Made by a program: the position numbers and the translations under genes
Notes under the pieces: generated by a model
Database searches by the model: none
What the model was told of the DNA's origin: nothing
Seen by the model: the letters and a program-made list of their open reading frames with translations, nothing else
Source: Candidatus Devosia phytovorans
Lineage (GTDB): Bacteria; Pseudomonadota; Alphaproteobacteria; Rhizobiales; Devosiaceae
Assembly: GCA_029202405.1 (NCBI GenBank)
Contig: CP119312.1
Location: forward strand, 2,237,001 to 2,301,000
Direction: 5' to 3'
DNA length: 64,000 nt
Shown here: positions 34,625 to 41,899 of the stretch, piece after piece
How positions within the stretch are numbered: position 1 is the first letter of the stretch
How the letters are laid out: every line of letters begins with the position of its first letter

Positions 34625-35209
34625 CTATACTCCCGACGATGCCAGATAAGTCTCCACGATCGCCGAGCGCAGGCGCCACTTGGGCTTGCTCGACCACTGC
34701 GCCCAGGCAGACTTCAAGACGTCGCTTTCCCAAAATGCGTTCAGCGCGGTGTAAAAGTCGCGCACCAGAACCCGGCGCTCGATGCGAACGGCAAATTCCA
34801 GCCGGTCGGGATACGTCCAGGCCGACAACGTCACGGTTGGCGCAGTGCCCGACACGACGATCGCGGCATAGCCACCCTCCATGTCTATTCCCAGAGAGCC
34901 TTCACCGGCAGCAACAAGATGCTCCAACCAATCGATGAACTGCAGGCGATATTCTTGGTCTGCATGGACACGAAACAAGGATAGAGGGTCACAGCTGTCG
35001 ATGCTGTCCGGCGAGTATAGTCCCCACTCGACCACAGAATTGCCCGCTTTGATGTCGATCGGGATTTCCCACGCGACCGGTGCAGCAAGACGGATTGAAA
35101 CCTCATCCACGACTGGAAAATCGTCTCTGGTCAGGTTCTTGCCGGTTCGGACAAGCGCGGCGAGCTTGTCTGACGTTCCGGTTCTGACGATGACAAGTCT
35201 GTGCTTCAT
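34625..35209 (-). CDS. Cassette protein of unknown function (possible immunity or partner)
   Basis: This is a 194-residue soluble protein with alternating strands and helices, no signal peptide and no catalytic motif I recognise. It is acidic in the middle (DSIDSCDPLSLF) and has a Trp-rich C-terminal helix (FWESDVLKSAWAQWSSKPKW). The ATG lies 1 bp after the putative toxin stop (TGAGATG). The DNA is visibly less GC-rich than the flanking GTA genes, suggesting later acquisition. It is the second gene of a three-gene coupled set. Confidence 0.65.
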   Translation of the reverse strand: MKHRLVIVRTGTSDKLAALVRTGKNLTRDDFPVVDEVSIRLAAPVAWEIPIDIKAGNSVVEWGLYSPDSIDSCDPLSLFRVHADQEYRLQFIDWLEHLVAAGEGSLGIDMEGGYAAIVVSGTAPTVTLSAWTYPDRLEFAVRIERRVLVRDFYTALNAFWESDVLKSAWAQWSSKPKWRLRSAIVETYLASSGV

Positions 35210-35210
35210 C

Positions 35211-35795
35211 TCAATCAGCTCCCCACATTTCGACTGGATACAACTGATGGATTTGTCCCGTTACGGGATCGAAACGAATTCTAACTCTATCGGTTAGCTG
35301 TCCGTATTTGTCCACTCCCACCAACAGCGGGGTCACGGCGCCCGTGGTCAGATCGACCTCAACAAAGTCGCCGGAAAATTCGTAGAGGTTGCCATGCGTC
35401 CAAGGCATCGGCACCGTATGCCTGCGATACAGGTCGTCTACTATACTCTGTATGGCTTCCGGGGTCGAAAACTGAAGCAAAAATCTGCTGTTGTTGGGTC
35501 GCGTTCTTGGTGTGTAAAAGCCGTGAGAATTGATGATGTGAAACATCCTCTCGGGCGTGATGATCGGATTTATGCTGAAGTTTTGCGCAACGCGAACGCG
35601 TTGGCTGGCTCCTGATTGACCCGTTACTGCGCCAGCGCTAGGTATCCACTGCCCACCCTCTGATGTCCCTTTTGGAGCTCTGGGCTGGTCCGGACGGTAC
35701 TTGTGGGAAAGTCTATCAAGAGCTTGCCAGAAGCGGCGTAGCGCCAGCGTCAGCCTGAGATCTGCGATATGAGATCGGATTTCCGGCCGCATCAT
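35211..35795 (-). CDS. Putative polymorphic toxin-like protein coupled to the GTA portal gene
   Basis: This 194-residue protein has an N-terminal basic helical segment (about 8-32), then the motif YRPDQPRAPKGTSEGGQW (33-50). That motif often precedes variable C-terminal domains in phage-linked toxin-like proteins of rhizobia, and I judge this from memory of the pattern. The C-terminal domain (about 65-194) has FHIINSHGF, PWTHGNLYEFSGDFVEVDLTTG and VRIRFDPVTGQIHQLYPV, an alpha/beta pattern with several His and Asp. I cannot name its activity. It starts at the portal stop (TGATG, or GTGA with a GTG at 35798), so it is made with the portal. Confidence 0.65.
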   Translation of the reverse strand: MMRPEIRSHIADLRLTLALRRFWQALDRLSHKYRPDQPRAPKGTSEGGQWIPSAGAVTGQSGASQRVRVAQNFSINPIITPERMFHIINSHGFYTPRTRPNNSRFLLQFSTPEAIQSIVDDLYRRHTVPMPWTHGNLYEFSGDFVEVDLTTGAVTPLLVGVDKYGQLTDRVRIRFDPVTGQIHQLYPVEMWGAD

Positions 35796-36955
35796 CACAT
35801 CCCCACCAGCGCCCGCTTCTCCGCATCCGTCAAAAACTCCGCCGCACTGACCCTGGCCCAGAGCGCCGCGCGGTCCTCGGCCAGCGCCTCGACCCCATCG
35901 AAGTCCGGCGTCACCACCGCCCCGCCAAACGCCGGGCCCAGCCAGGTGCTGAGTTCATCCGCCACCCGCAGCACCAGAGGGATCAGCGTCTGTCGCCATA
36001 GCGCGCGATTGGCCTCGGCGAGATTGGCATAGGTATTGTCGCCCGGAATGCCGAGCAGCATGGGTGGCACGCCGAAGGCCAGGGCGATATCCCGCGCCGC
36101 CGCGTGGCGCGCCTCGATGAAATCCATGTCGCGCGGCGACAGTGCGATCGTCTTCCAGTCCAGCCCGCCTTCGAGCAGCATCGGCCGACCGGCATTGCCC
36201 GTGCCGGTAAAATTCTCCTCCAGCTCGACCTTCAGCCGATCAAACTGGTCCCGCGTCATGCCCTGGGCGCCGGCCGAATAGACCAGCGCCCCGCTCGGCC
36301 GCGCCGCATTGTCGAGCAGCGCCTTGTTCCATTCGGCGGCAGCATTGTGGATGTCCATGCTGGTCTGCGCCGCTTCGAGCGGCGCCATGCCATAGTGGTC
36401 GTCCGCCGGATGAAACAGCGCCAGGTGCAACACCGCCGCGACCGGCCCGCCATCCTGGCGCAGCCGGATCGTCCGCCCGCCGGCGGTATAGTCATAGGCC
36501 TCCGGCCAACCGTCCGCCCCGGCCACAACCTTCATCCGGTCCGGCCGCAGGCCAAACAGGCCCCTGACCGCCCCATCGACGATTCCCGCCTGCAGATAGG
36601 CGTTGCCACTGGTCTGCAGATAGGCATAAACCGCCTCGAGCAATTCACTGCCCGACTGCCGCCCATTGGGCCGGCCGAGCAGGTCCTTCAGCGGATGCTC
36701 ATCCAGCCGCTTGCCATTCTCGCTCACCACCAACGGCACCCGATTGGCCGTTTCGGCAATCAGTCGTATACAGCGATAGACCACCGGGTTGCGGGCAAAG
36801 CCCTGGTTCACGAGGCTCGCAAACCCCCGCCCACTCCAGTTCGCCGCCCCGAGCTGGCTAAGGCTGAGCAGCGAATGCCCGGCAAAGGCCTTGGCTTCGA
36901 CAGGCGTGTTTGCTCCGCCGCGAAACAGGCGGTTGATCCAGTTCGGCATGGTCAA
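35795..36955 (-). CDS. GTA gp3: portal protein
   Basis: This 386-residue HK97-type portal protein forms the ring through which DNA is packaged and ejected. Family features are NWSGRGFASLVNQGFARNPVVYRC near the N-terminus, a central HLALFHPADDHYGMAPLEAA, and FGVPPMLLGIPGDNTYANLAEA toward the C-terminus. Its stop overlaps the start of the putative toxin gene. A PIN-domain toxin-antitoxin pair on the opposite strand separates it from terminase, so its promoter must lie in or beyond that pair or in the 48-bp gap at 36956-37003. Confidence 0.94.
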   Translation of the reverse strand: MTMPNWINRLFRGGANTPVEAKAFAGHSLLSLSQLGAANWSGRGFASLVNQGFARNPVVYRCIRLIAETANRVPLVVSENGKRLDEHPLKDLLGRPNGRQSGSELLEAVYAYLQTSGNAYLQAGIVDGAVRGLFGLRPDRMKVVAGADGWPEAYDYTAGGRTIRLRQDGGPVAAVLHLALFHPADDHYGMAPLEAAQTSMDIHNAAAEWNKALLDNAARPSGALVYSAGAQGMTRDQFDRLKVELEENFTGTGNAGRPMLLEGGLDWKTIALSPRDMDFIEARHAAARDIALAFGVPPMLLGIPGDNTYANLAEANRALWRQTLIPLVLRVADELSTWLGPAFGGAVVTPDFDGVEALAEDRAALWARVSAAEFLTDAEKRALVGM

Positions 36956-36972
36956 AACGTCCCTATTTCTAT

Positions 36973-36989
36973 ATGTTCATCGTGAACAT
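36973..36989. promoter_or_regulatory. Palindromic operator between portal and toxin-antitoxin genes
   Basis: The 17-bp dyad ATGTTCA-TCG-TGAACAT has perfect 7-bp arms. It lies 14 bp before the start of the antitoxin gene and 17 bp upstream of the portal start. It is a likely binding site of the antitoxin complex and could also affect portal transcription, since both genes diverge from here. Confidence 0.7.
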
Positions 36990-37003
36990 GCGAGGCTTCA
37001 AAG

Positions 37004-37219
37004 ATGGCTCACGCCAAGCTACGGACCCAACGTTCTGACATGGGCGCTCCCCCTTTGGGGCAGCAACCCGTTCTCGGCGCCGCCACGGCGTCGTTTGCTC
37101 CTGTGCCCAACCTTGCCGAATTGGAGCAGACCGGCGGACCGGAGTTTGACGGCAAACTTGAGCTACCGACCCGCGTGCATTGGTCATCTCGCTTTTCACC
37201 GGATCTCTTCGAAGATTGA
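37004..37219 (+). CDS. Putative antitoxin paired with the PIN-domain toxin
   Basis: This 71-residue protein has no recognised DNA-binding domain. It is Pro/Gln/Glu-rich in the middle (PPLGQQPVL, PNLAELEQTGGPEF) and ends WSSRFSPDLFED. It has a GAGG site 8 nt before the ATG, a palindromic operator upstream, and its stop overlaps the TTG start of the toxin, the standard arrangement of vapBC-like pairs. The sequence is unlike the usual AbrB or Phd/RHH antitoxins I know, so the antitoxin family is unassigned. Confidence 0.65.
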   Translation: MAHAKLRTQRSDMGAPPLGQQPVLGAATASFAPVPNLAELEQTGGPEFDGKLELPTRVHWSSRFSPDLFED

Positions 37220-37626
37220 GCCTGCTCCTCGACACAAATATCCTGTCGGACCTGCGTCGACGCCGCGAGGGGCGCGAGAAGCTGTTTGCCTGGCGTGACA
37301 CCGTCGCCGGTCAGGCCAAATACATCTCGGTCATGTCCCTGATGGAGATCGAGGACGGCATCTTGCGCTCGGAACATCGCCACGACGCCCATGTCCCGGC
37401 GCTCCGCATGTGGTTCTCAAGCCTGCTGCAACAGTTCGATCGAGCCACGCTCAGTGTTGACACAGAGGTCGCCCTGATGACCTCCAGACTGCAGCGCATT
37501 CGAACCGTCCCGATGAATGATGCCATCATTGCCGCAACCGCCCTTGTGCACAACCTGACGGTCGTCACTCGTGACGAGCACGACTTCAGGGATCTCGGTC
37601 TGCGTATCATCAACCCCTGGACCTAA
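37216..37626 (+). CDS. vapC: VapC-family PIN-domain ribonuclease toxin
   Basis: This 136-residue PIN-domain toxin is predicted to cut RNA. The acidic site is seen as D6 in LLLDTNILSDL, the Glu in MSLMEIEDG, and Asp in MNDAIIAATAL and TRDEHDF. It starts with TTG at 37216, overlapping the antitoxin stop. The stop codon ends at 37626, and the terminase stop on the opposite strand begins at 37627, so the toxin and terminase genes abut with no gap. Inserted antisense into the GTA cluster, it is not part of known GTA gene sets. Confidence 0.9.
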   Translation: MSLLLDTNILSDLRRRREGREKLFAWRDTVAGQAKYISVMSLMEIEDGILRSEHRHDAHVPALRMWFSSLLQQFDRATLSVDTEVALMTSRLQRIRTVPMNDAIIAATALVHNLTVVTRDEHDFRDLGLRIINPWT

Positions 37627-38886
37627 TCACCACAACCGCCTGATCCGCGGCCCCATCGGCCCCAGCATCAGGTCTGTCACAGCCCAGACCAGCGCATCGA
37701 CCCGGTCCGGGGAGTGGCCATTGCTCAGCCCATCGAGCCGGAAGGCGCACATTTCGTCCTCCAGCGCGGTCAGCCCGTCGCCGTGGCTCACCAGCCCGCG
37801 CCCATAGAGCGCTGCCACCGGCTCGGCCCTTGTCCACTTGCCCCGGCTGGCCCGCACCTCGCGGATCGGCACCTGGGCATCGGCCTGTCGGATCACCTCG
37901 CGCACCAGGTCCCCGCCCTGATTGACCTCCACCACGATGGCATCCGCACCATGCGCATGAAAGGCCGCCACCGCCCGGCGCGCCCATTGCATGGGCTGCA
38001 CCGCATGCATGGTGCAATCCTCCAGCACCGCCGCGCCCTCGCCGACCCGGCCGGCCACGACGATGCCGCAAGCATCGGATCGCGATGTCCCCGTCACCGG
38101 CGGATCCACCGCGACGACAATGCGTTCCACCGCGCCCCCCTCGAAACGCCGGAACATGGATCGCTGCCACAGCGCATCCGGCATGTCCTCGATCAGCTCC
38201 CCATCCAGCTCCTGCCGCCCGAGCACGGAGCCCTTGTAGCGACCCACGACGTCGTCGAGAAAGCGTGGAGCCAGATGGGCGTGATTATCCTGCGTTCGCA
38301 TATGGCGCACCACGGTGTGCTCATCGGCCAGCAGTCGCCGCAGCAGCGGGATCGGCCGTGGCGTCGTCGTCGCCAATTGCCTTGGCCGGTCGCCCAGCCT
38401 GAGGCCAAACTGCAACTGGTCCCATGCCGCTTCCGCATTGGGCCATTTGGCTACCTCGTCGCACCAGGCGGCCGCGAACTGAGGCCCCCGGAAGCGATCG
38501 GGATCGGACGCGGACATCAGGAAAGCCTCCACCCCATTGGGCCAGACCAGCCGGTTGCCCTTGATCGTGGGCTGCTCGCCATCGGCGCAGACATCGACGA
38601 TGCCGCTGTCGCCGCGCACCATGATGGTCAGCGCCTCGGCCATGTTCTCGCCCACCAGAGCGATGGGCGATATCTTGCGTTGCGCGAGGCTGCGCACCCA
38701 TTCGGCGCCGGTCCGAGTCTTGCCGCAACCCCGCCCACCCATGAACAGCCAGGTCGTCCAGTCGCCCTCGGGCTCGCGCTGCTGTTCGTAGGACCAGTGC
38801 GACCAGTCGTAGAGCTTGGCATCCACCTCGCCGTCGACCATTGCGGCGACCTGGGTTCTTCCATCAGCGGCGGTTGTATTGGTCAA
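37627..38886 (-). CDS. GTA gp2: large terminase (TerL)
   Basis: This 419-residue packaging motor powers headful DNA packaging. The ATPase has Walker A GGRGCGKT (50-57) and Walker B FAAAWCDE (137-144). The nuclease domain has VAVDPPVTG and EVNQGGD in the middle and DRVDALVWA near the end, all expected acidic residues. The N-terminus overlaps the small terminase gene by 23 bp. Its 3' end abuts a toxin gene on the other strand. Confidence 0.94.
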   Translation of the reverse strand: MTNTTAADGRTQVAAMVDGEVDAKLYDWSHWSYEQQREPEGDWTTWLFMGGRGCGKTRTGAEWVRSLAQRKISPIALVGENMAEALTIMVRGDSGIVDVCADGEQPTIKGNRLVWPNGVEAFLMSASDPDRFRGPQFAAAWCDEVAKWPNAEAAWDQLQFGLRLGDRPRQLATTTPRPIPLLRRLLADEHTVVRHMRTQDNHAHLAPRFLDDVVGRYKGSVLGRQELDGELIEDMPDALWQRSMFRRFEGGAVERIVVAVDPPVTGTSRSDACGIVVAGRVGEGAAVLEDCTMHAVQPMQWARRAVAAFHAHGADAIVVEVNQGGDLVREVIRQADAQVPIREVRASRGKWTRAEPVAALYGRGLVSHGDGLTALEDEMCAFRLDGLSNGHSPDRVDALVWAVTDLMLGPMGPRIRRLW

Positions 38887-39286
38887 TTCGTCTTGCCAGC
38901 TTTTCGCGCTTCTCGGCCATGTCCCGCTTCGGCGGCACGATCTCGATCTTGTTCTCGGCCGCTTCCATGCTGGCGATCTTGTCGAAATTCCTGATCAGGT
39001 CGGTCAATTGCCGTGTCTCCGTTTCGCTCAGCGTTTCGCCGGTTGAATTGCCCAGCTTGGCTACCTGCCGCTCGAGCAGGGCGAAGAGCCGGCTGAAGGT
39101 CGAGCCCTTGCGGTCGCTGTTGCGCAATTGGCGCGACAGCCAGCGGTCCTTGCGACAACGGTTCTCGAACTGCCCTTTGGTCACGCCGAACTGCGTGCAG
39201 ATCTGCTTGATGCTGTCGTCGCTCAATTCATAGGCGCGCCGGATCGCGATCCAGTCCGGACCGTCGCCACTTTTTACTGCTGTCAT
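38864..39286 (-). CDS. GTA gp1: small terminase subunit
   Basis: This 140-residue protein is the first gene of the GTA cluster. It has an N-terminal helix-turn-helix (AIRRAYELSDDSIKQICTQF and VTKGQFENRCRK), then a coiled-coil-like helical C-terminus. GTA gp1 proteins act as small terminase subunits with weak DNA specificity, fitting random packaging of host DNA. Good site GAGGAC precedes the ATG. The start of the GTA operon is expected just upstream. Confidence 0.9.
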   Translation of the reverse strand: MTAVKSGDGPDWIAIRRAYELSDDSIKQICTQFGVTKGQFENRCRKDRWLSRQLRNSDRKGSTFSRLFALLERQVAKLGNSTGETLSETETRQLTDLIRNFDKIASMEAAENKIEIVPPKRDMAEKREKLARRIDQYNRR

Positions 39287-39662
39287 GAAGTCCTCGGATG
39301 GTTTGTCAGGTCCCCGCTACAGCGTTGTGACCCACTTTTCCGACCATGCCATAACCATAGCATGCCAGCGTCACGCGGGGAAAAGTCCCACGAAATTTCT
39401 GCACTTCCGCGGCCAAGATATTGCCACGCCCCGGAAAAAACTTCGATTCCAGCGGTTTCAAACTGTCGGATTGGCCGGCCAGCGCGCCCGCCCCGCTCAA
39501 AGCCCGGGAGAAAACCAAATTCTGGCGCACTTGAAATCGGATCAATCAATCCGCGCGAAATACTGAAGGTCTTTAGAAATTTCCTTGCAACATGACTGCA
39601 ATCTTCAAACATCATCAATAAAACAGATCGTAATGATTGCTTGATTGAGGGGGACACCAATC
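39287..39662. other. Intergenic region at the head of the GTA cluster
   Basis: These 376 bp separate divergent genes (gp1 and the head-closure-like gene) and must hold the GTA promoter. The part near 39540-39640 is AT-rich. Open frames in it lack a good ribosome site and any family pattern, so I call no gene. I found no clear CtrA box (TTAA-N7-TTAA) or other familiar operator by eye. Confidence 0.5.
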
Positions 39663-39971
39663 ATGGCACGCGACGTCGAGCGATATATCCGCATTCAGGA
39701 AAAGGGGCCGGCCAAGGGCGACATGGCGGTCACCTGGCGCACCCTACCCAATTGCGAAAAGGTCCCGGTCTGGGAAACGGCCAAGGCCTTCAGGCTCGAC
39801 GAGGGCCAGACCGATCCGGTCACCGTCCACATCTTCCACATTCCCCATGTGCCGAAGGTCAGCCGCGGCCATCGCGTGGTCTATCTCGGCCTGCCCTTCC
39901 AGGTCGCGGAAGTCTCCAACACCCCGCAACTGCTCGGCCTCGAACTGCGCTGCCGCGCCGAAATCGCATAG
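39663..39971 (+). CDS. Head-closure (gp7-like) protein encoded beside the GTA cluster
   Basis: This 102-residue protein follows the pattern of phage head-tail adaptor (stopper) proteins: RYIRIQEKGPAKGDMAVTWRTL at the start, VPVWETAKAFRLDEG in the middle, HIFHIPHVPKVSRGHRVVYLG and FQVAEVSNT near the end, comparable with gp7 of this cluster (RVQLRRRE, LWARVRSLAG, RIVYRGRNLDV). It is on the strand opposite to the GTA genes. The ATG follows GAGGGGG. It may be a leftover or accessory GTA piece. The family match is by eye and moderate. Confidence 0.6.
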   Translation: MARDVERYIRIQEKGPAKGDMAVTWRTLPNCEKVPVWETAKAFRLDEGQTDPVTVHIFHIPHVPKVSRGHRVVYLGLPFQVAEVSNTPQLLGLELRCRAEIA

Positions 39972-40260
39972 GCCCCACGCCAAGCCGTCCTGCGCCGCAT
40001 TGGTTCGGCCGCTCACCGCGTGGCCGTGCCATCTTGTCTTCTTCCCGATTGGCCTTCATCCTGCGCTTCTTTGAGCGATTTTTCCGGGATTTGCCGCGTG
40101 CCCTGTTTTCATTGGCGACTTCAATGCTGGCTCGCTCAGCCTGTTGCCGCCATGGTCGAGGTCATTGCCACCCATCCTGCCTCGGCCTGACCGCCAGGGC
40201 AGGCTTGCCGCGATGATTGGGCTTGTGCAGGTTCTGTAGCATTCAAGCAGGAGACGTCTC
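39972..40260. other. Intergenic region before the MraY-like gene
   Basis: These 289 bp hold no gene I can support. The end carries the ribosome site AGGAGA ahead of the TTG start at 40261. A promoter for the following three genes probably lies here. Confidence 0.45.
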
Positions 40261-41310
40261 TTGTTGCCGTTCTTGTCGGACCTCCTGTCTCCCTTCTTTG
40301 GCGCCATGCGCCTGCTTGGCTCCGACATGCTGCTGATCGCTCTGGGGGCCTGCAGCGCTTTTTTCGTCACCGTACTGGGCATTCCCCGTATTGTTCATCG
40401 CCTGCCGCGCGATCGTGGCCGGGCCTTTGCCGTCGATGCGGACAAGAGCGTGGGCAAGCCGATGGGCGCCGGTCTTTTTCTCATGCTGGTCTTTGCCGCT
40501 GCCGTCCTCATCTTCGTGCCCTGGCGAGCGGACCTGGTCCTGTTCCTCGGCGTGCTGCTATTGGCTGCCGCCGTCGGCTTTGTCGACGATGCTACGGGCG
40601 GGCTGTCGCAATATCAGCTGGCTGCCTTCGATCTGCTGGCGGCGGGACTGTCGGCTGCGCTGCTGGTGGGCGGCACGACGACGGTGGACCTGTGGTTTCC
40701 GCTGGTAAGCGGCTCCTTTACGCTGCCCGCCTTTGCCGTCTTCCTGCTGTTTCTCGGCGTGATCTGGATCGCCATCAATGCCACCAATTGCAGCGACGGG
40801 GTGGATGGACTGTCTGGCAGCCTCAGCGTGGTCTCGCCCGTCTTCCTGGGCTTCCTGCTCTATGGCGTGGTGGGCGACGAGGCGACGGCGACCTATCTGC
40901 TGATCCCCTTTGATGCCCGCACCGGGTTATGGGCCAGCCTGGCTTTCATCATGGTAGGGGGCCTCGCCGGCTATCTCTGGCACAATGCCCCACCGAGCAC
41001 CGTGCTGATGGGCGACGCCGGGTCGCGGCCGCTGGGCCTCTTGGTCGGCGTGCTGGTCTGCGCCAGCCACAATGTGCTGCTGATCGTGGTCGTGGGCTTC
41101 GTCATCCTTGCCAATGGCGGCACGGGCATCGTCAAGATTGCGCTCAAGCGCTTCTTCAGGATCCTGGTTTTCGGCCGCATCCGCTTTCCGCTGCACGACC
41201 ATTTCCGCAAGCAGGCCGGCTGGACGGGAACGCAGGTGCTGATGCGCTTCGTCATCGCCCATCTCATCCTGTCTGCCCTGCTCTACGCCGTGCTGCTCAA
41301 GGTGAGATAG
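40261..41310 (+). CDS. MraY/WecA-family phospho-sugar transferase
   Basis: This is an inner-membrane enzyme of 349 residues with about ten helices. It belongs to the polyprenyl-phosphate N-acetylhexosamine-1-phosphate transferase superfamily. Motifs are VGFVDDATGG (the DD metal site), NATNCSDGVDGLSG (close to MraY's NAxNxTDGxDGLA), MGDAGSRPLG, and PLHDHFRK at the C-terminal loop. It differs from housekeeping MraY, and no mur genes are adjacent, so it is probably a paralogue. It uses a TTG start with AGGAGA upstream. The substrate could be a peptidoglycan precursor or an envelope-polymer sugar. Confidence 0.85.
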   Translation: MLPFLSDLLSPFFGAMRLLGSDMLLIALGACSAFFVTVLGIPRIVHRLPRDRGRAFAVDADKSVGKPMGAGLFLMLVFAAAVLIFVPWRADLVLFLGVLLLAAAVGFVDDATGGLSQYQLAAFDLLAAGLSAALLVGGTTTVDLWFPLVSGSFTLPAFAVFLLFLGVIWIAINATNCSDGVDGLSGSLSVVSPVFLGFLLYGVVGDEATATYLLIPFDARTGLWASLAFIMVGGLAGYLWHNAPPSTVLMGDAGSRPLGLLVGVLVCASHNVLLIVVVGFVILANGGTGIVKIALKRFFRILVFGRIRFPLHDHFRKQAGWTGTQVLMRFVIAHLILSALLYAVLLKVR

Positions 41311-41366
41311 ATATTCTCACACTCGGAACAGACCCCGCCGCCATCGTCAGCCTGAGAGGATCTTTC

Positions 41367-41897
41367 GTGTTCAATCCCGCCGACCATCACGTGCCGCAAT
41401 CGTCCTACAGCAAGCTCGACCTGCTGAACTCCGCCAATGGCGGCTATTTCGGGCCCGGCAATGCGCAATTGCCGGCGCCGCCCATGCTGATGATGGACCG
41501 CATTACCGAGATCACGCTCGACGGCGGTCCGCATGGCAAGGGCCATGTCGTGGCCGAACTCGATATCAGTCCCGACCTCTGGTTCTTCAATTGCCATTTC
41601 CCCGGCGATCCGGTGATGCCGGGGTGCCTGGGGCTCGATGCCATGTGGCAGGTGGTCGGCTTCTGGCTTGGCTGGTCCGGGTCGCCCGGCAAGGGCCGCG
41701 CCTCGGGCGTGGGGGAGGTGAAATTCCGCGGCGAGATCACACCACAGACCCGGCTGGTGCGCTACGAGATTGACATGCGCCAGGTGCGGCGCGGCCGATT
41801 GGTGGTTGGCGCCGCCGATGGCCGCGTCTTCGCCGATGGTGCGCTGGTCTATCAGGCGCATGACATGAAGGTTAGCCTGATCGCCCCGGTCGCCTGA
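41367..41897 (+). CDS. fabA: FabA-type beta-hydroxyacyl-ACP dehydratase
   Basis: This is a 176-residue dehydratase. FabA dehydrates (and isomerises) 3-hydroxydecanoyl-ACP in fatty acid synthesis. The catalytic His H77 is in NCHFPGDPVMPG and D91 in LGLDAMW, the His-x13-Asp spacing of FabA. The N-terminal PAPPMLMMDRI and the C-terminal VYQAHDMKVSL also fit. It starts with GTG behind GAGAGGA. No fabB is adjacent, unlike the common fabA-fabB pair, so its role may be specialised. It lies 56 bp after the MraY-like gene and 2 bp before a kinase-like gene. Confidence 0.9.
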   Translation: MFNPADHHVPQSSYSKLDLLNSANGGYFGPGNAQLPAPPMLMMDRITEITLDGGPHGKGHVVAELDISPDLWFFNCHFPGDPVMPGCLGLDAMWQVVGFWLGWSGSPGKGRASGVGEVKFRGEITPQTRLVRYEIDMRQVRRGRLVVGAADGRVFADGALVYQAHDMKVSLIAPVA

Positions 41898-41899
41898 TC

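Noticed and set aside
36973..36989. LexA/SOS box
   Set aside because: Alphaproteobacterial LexA sites are direct repeats (GTTC-N7-GTTC). The site here is an inverted repeat with 7-bp arms and a 3-bp centre, adjacent to a toxin-antitoxin pair, so antitoxin control is more likely.
22484..39286. Interpretation as an ordinary prophage
   Set aside because: There is no integrase, repressor, replication gene or attachment site, the gene order is exactly that of RcGTA, and the tape measure is short, as in GTAs.
39283..39660. 125-codon minus-strand and 93-codon plus-strand frames in the gap upstream of terminase
   Set aside because: No ribosome site, no family pattern, irregular codon use. The region is better explained as the promoter region of two divergent genes.
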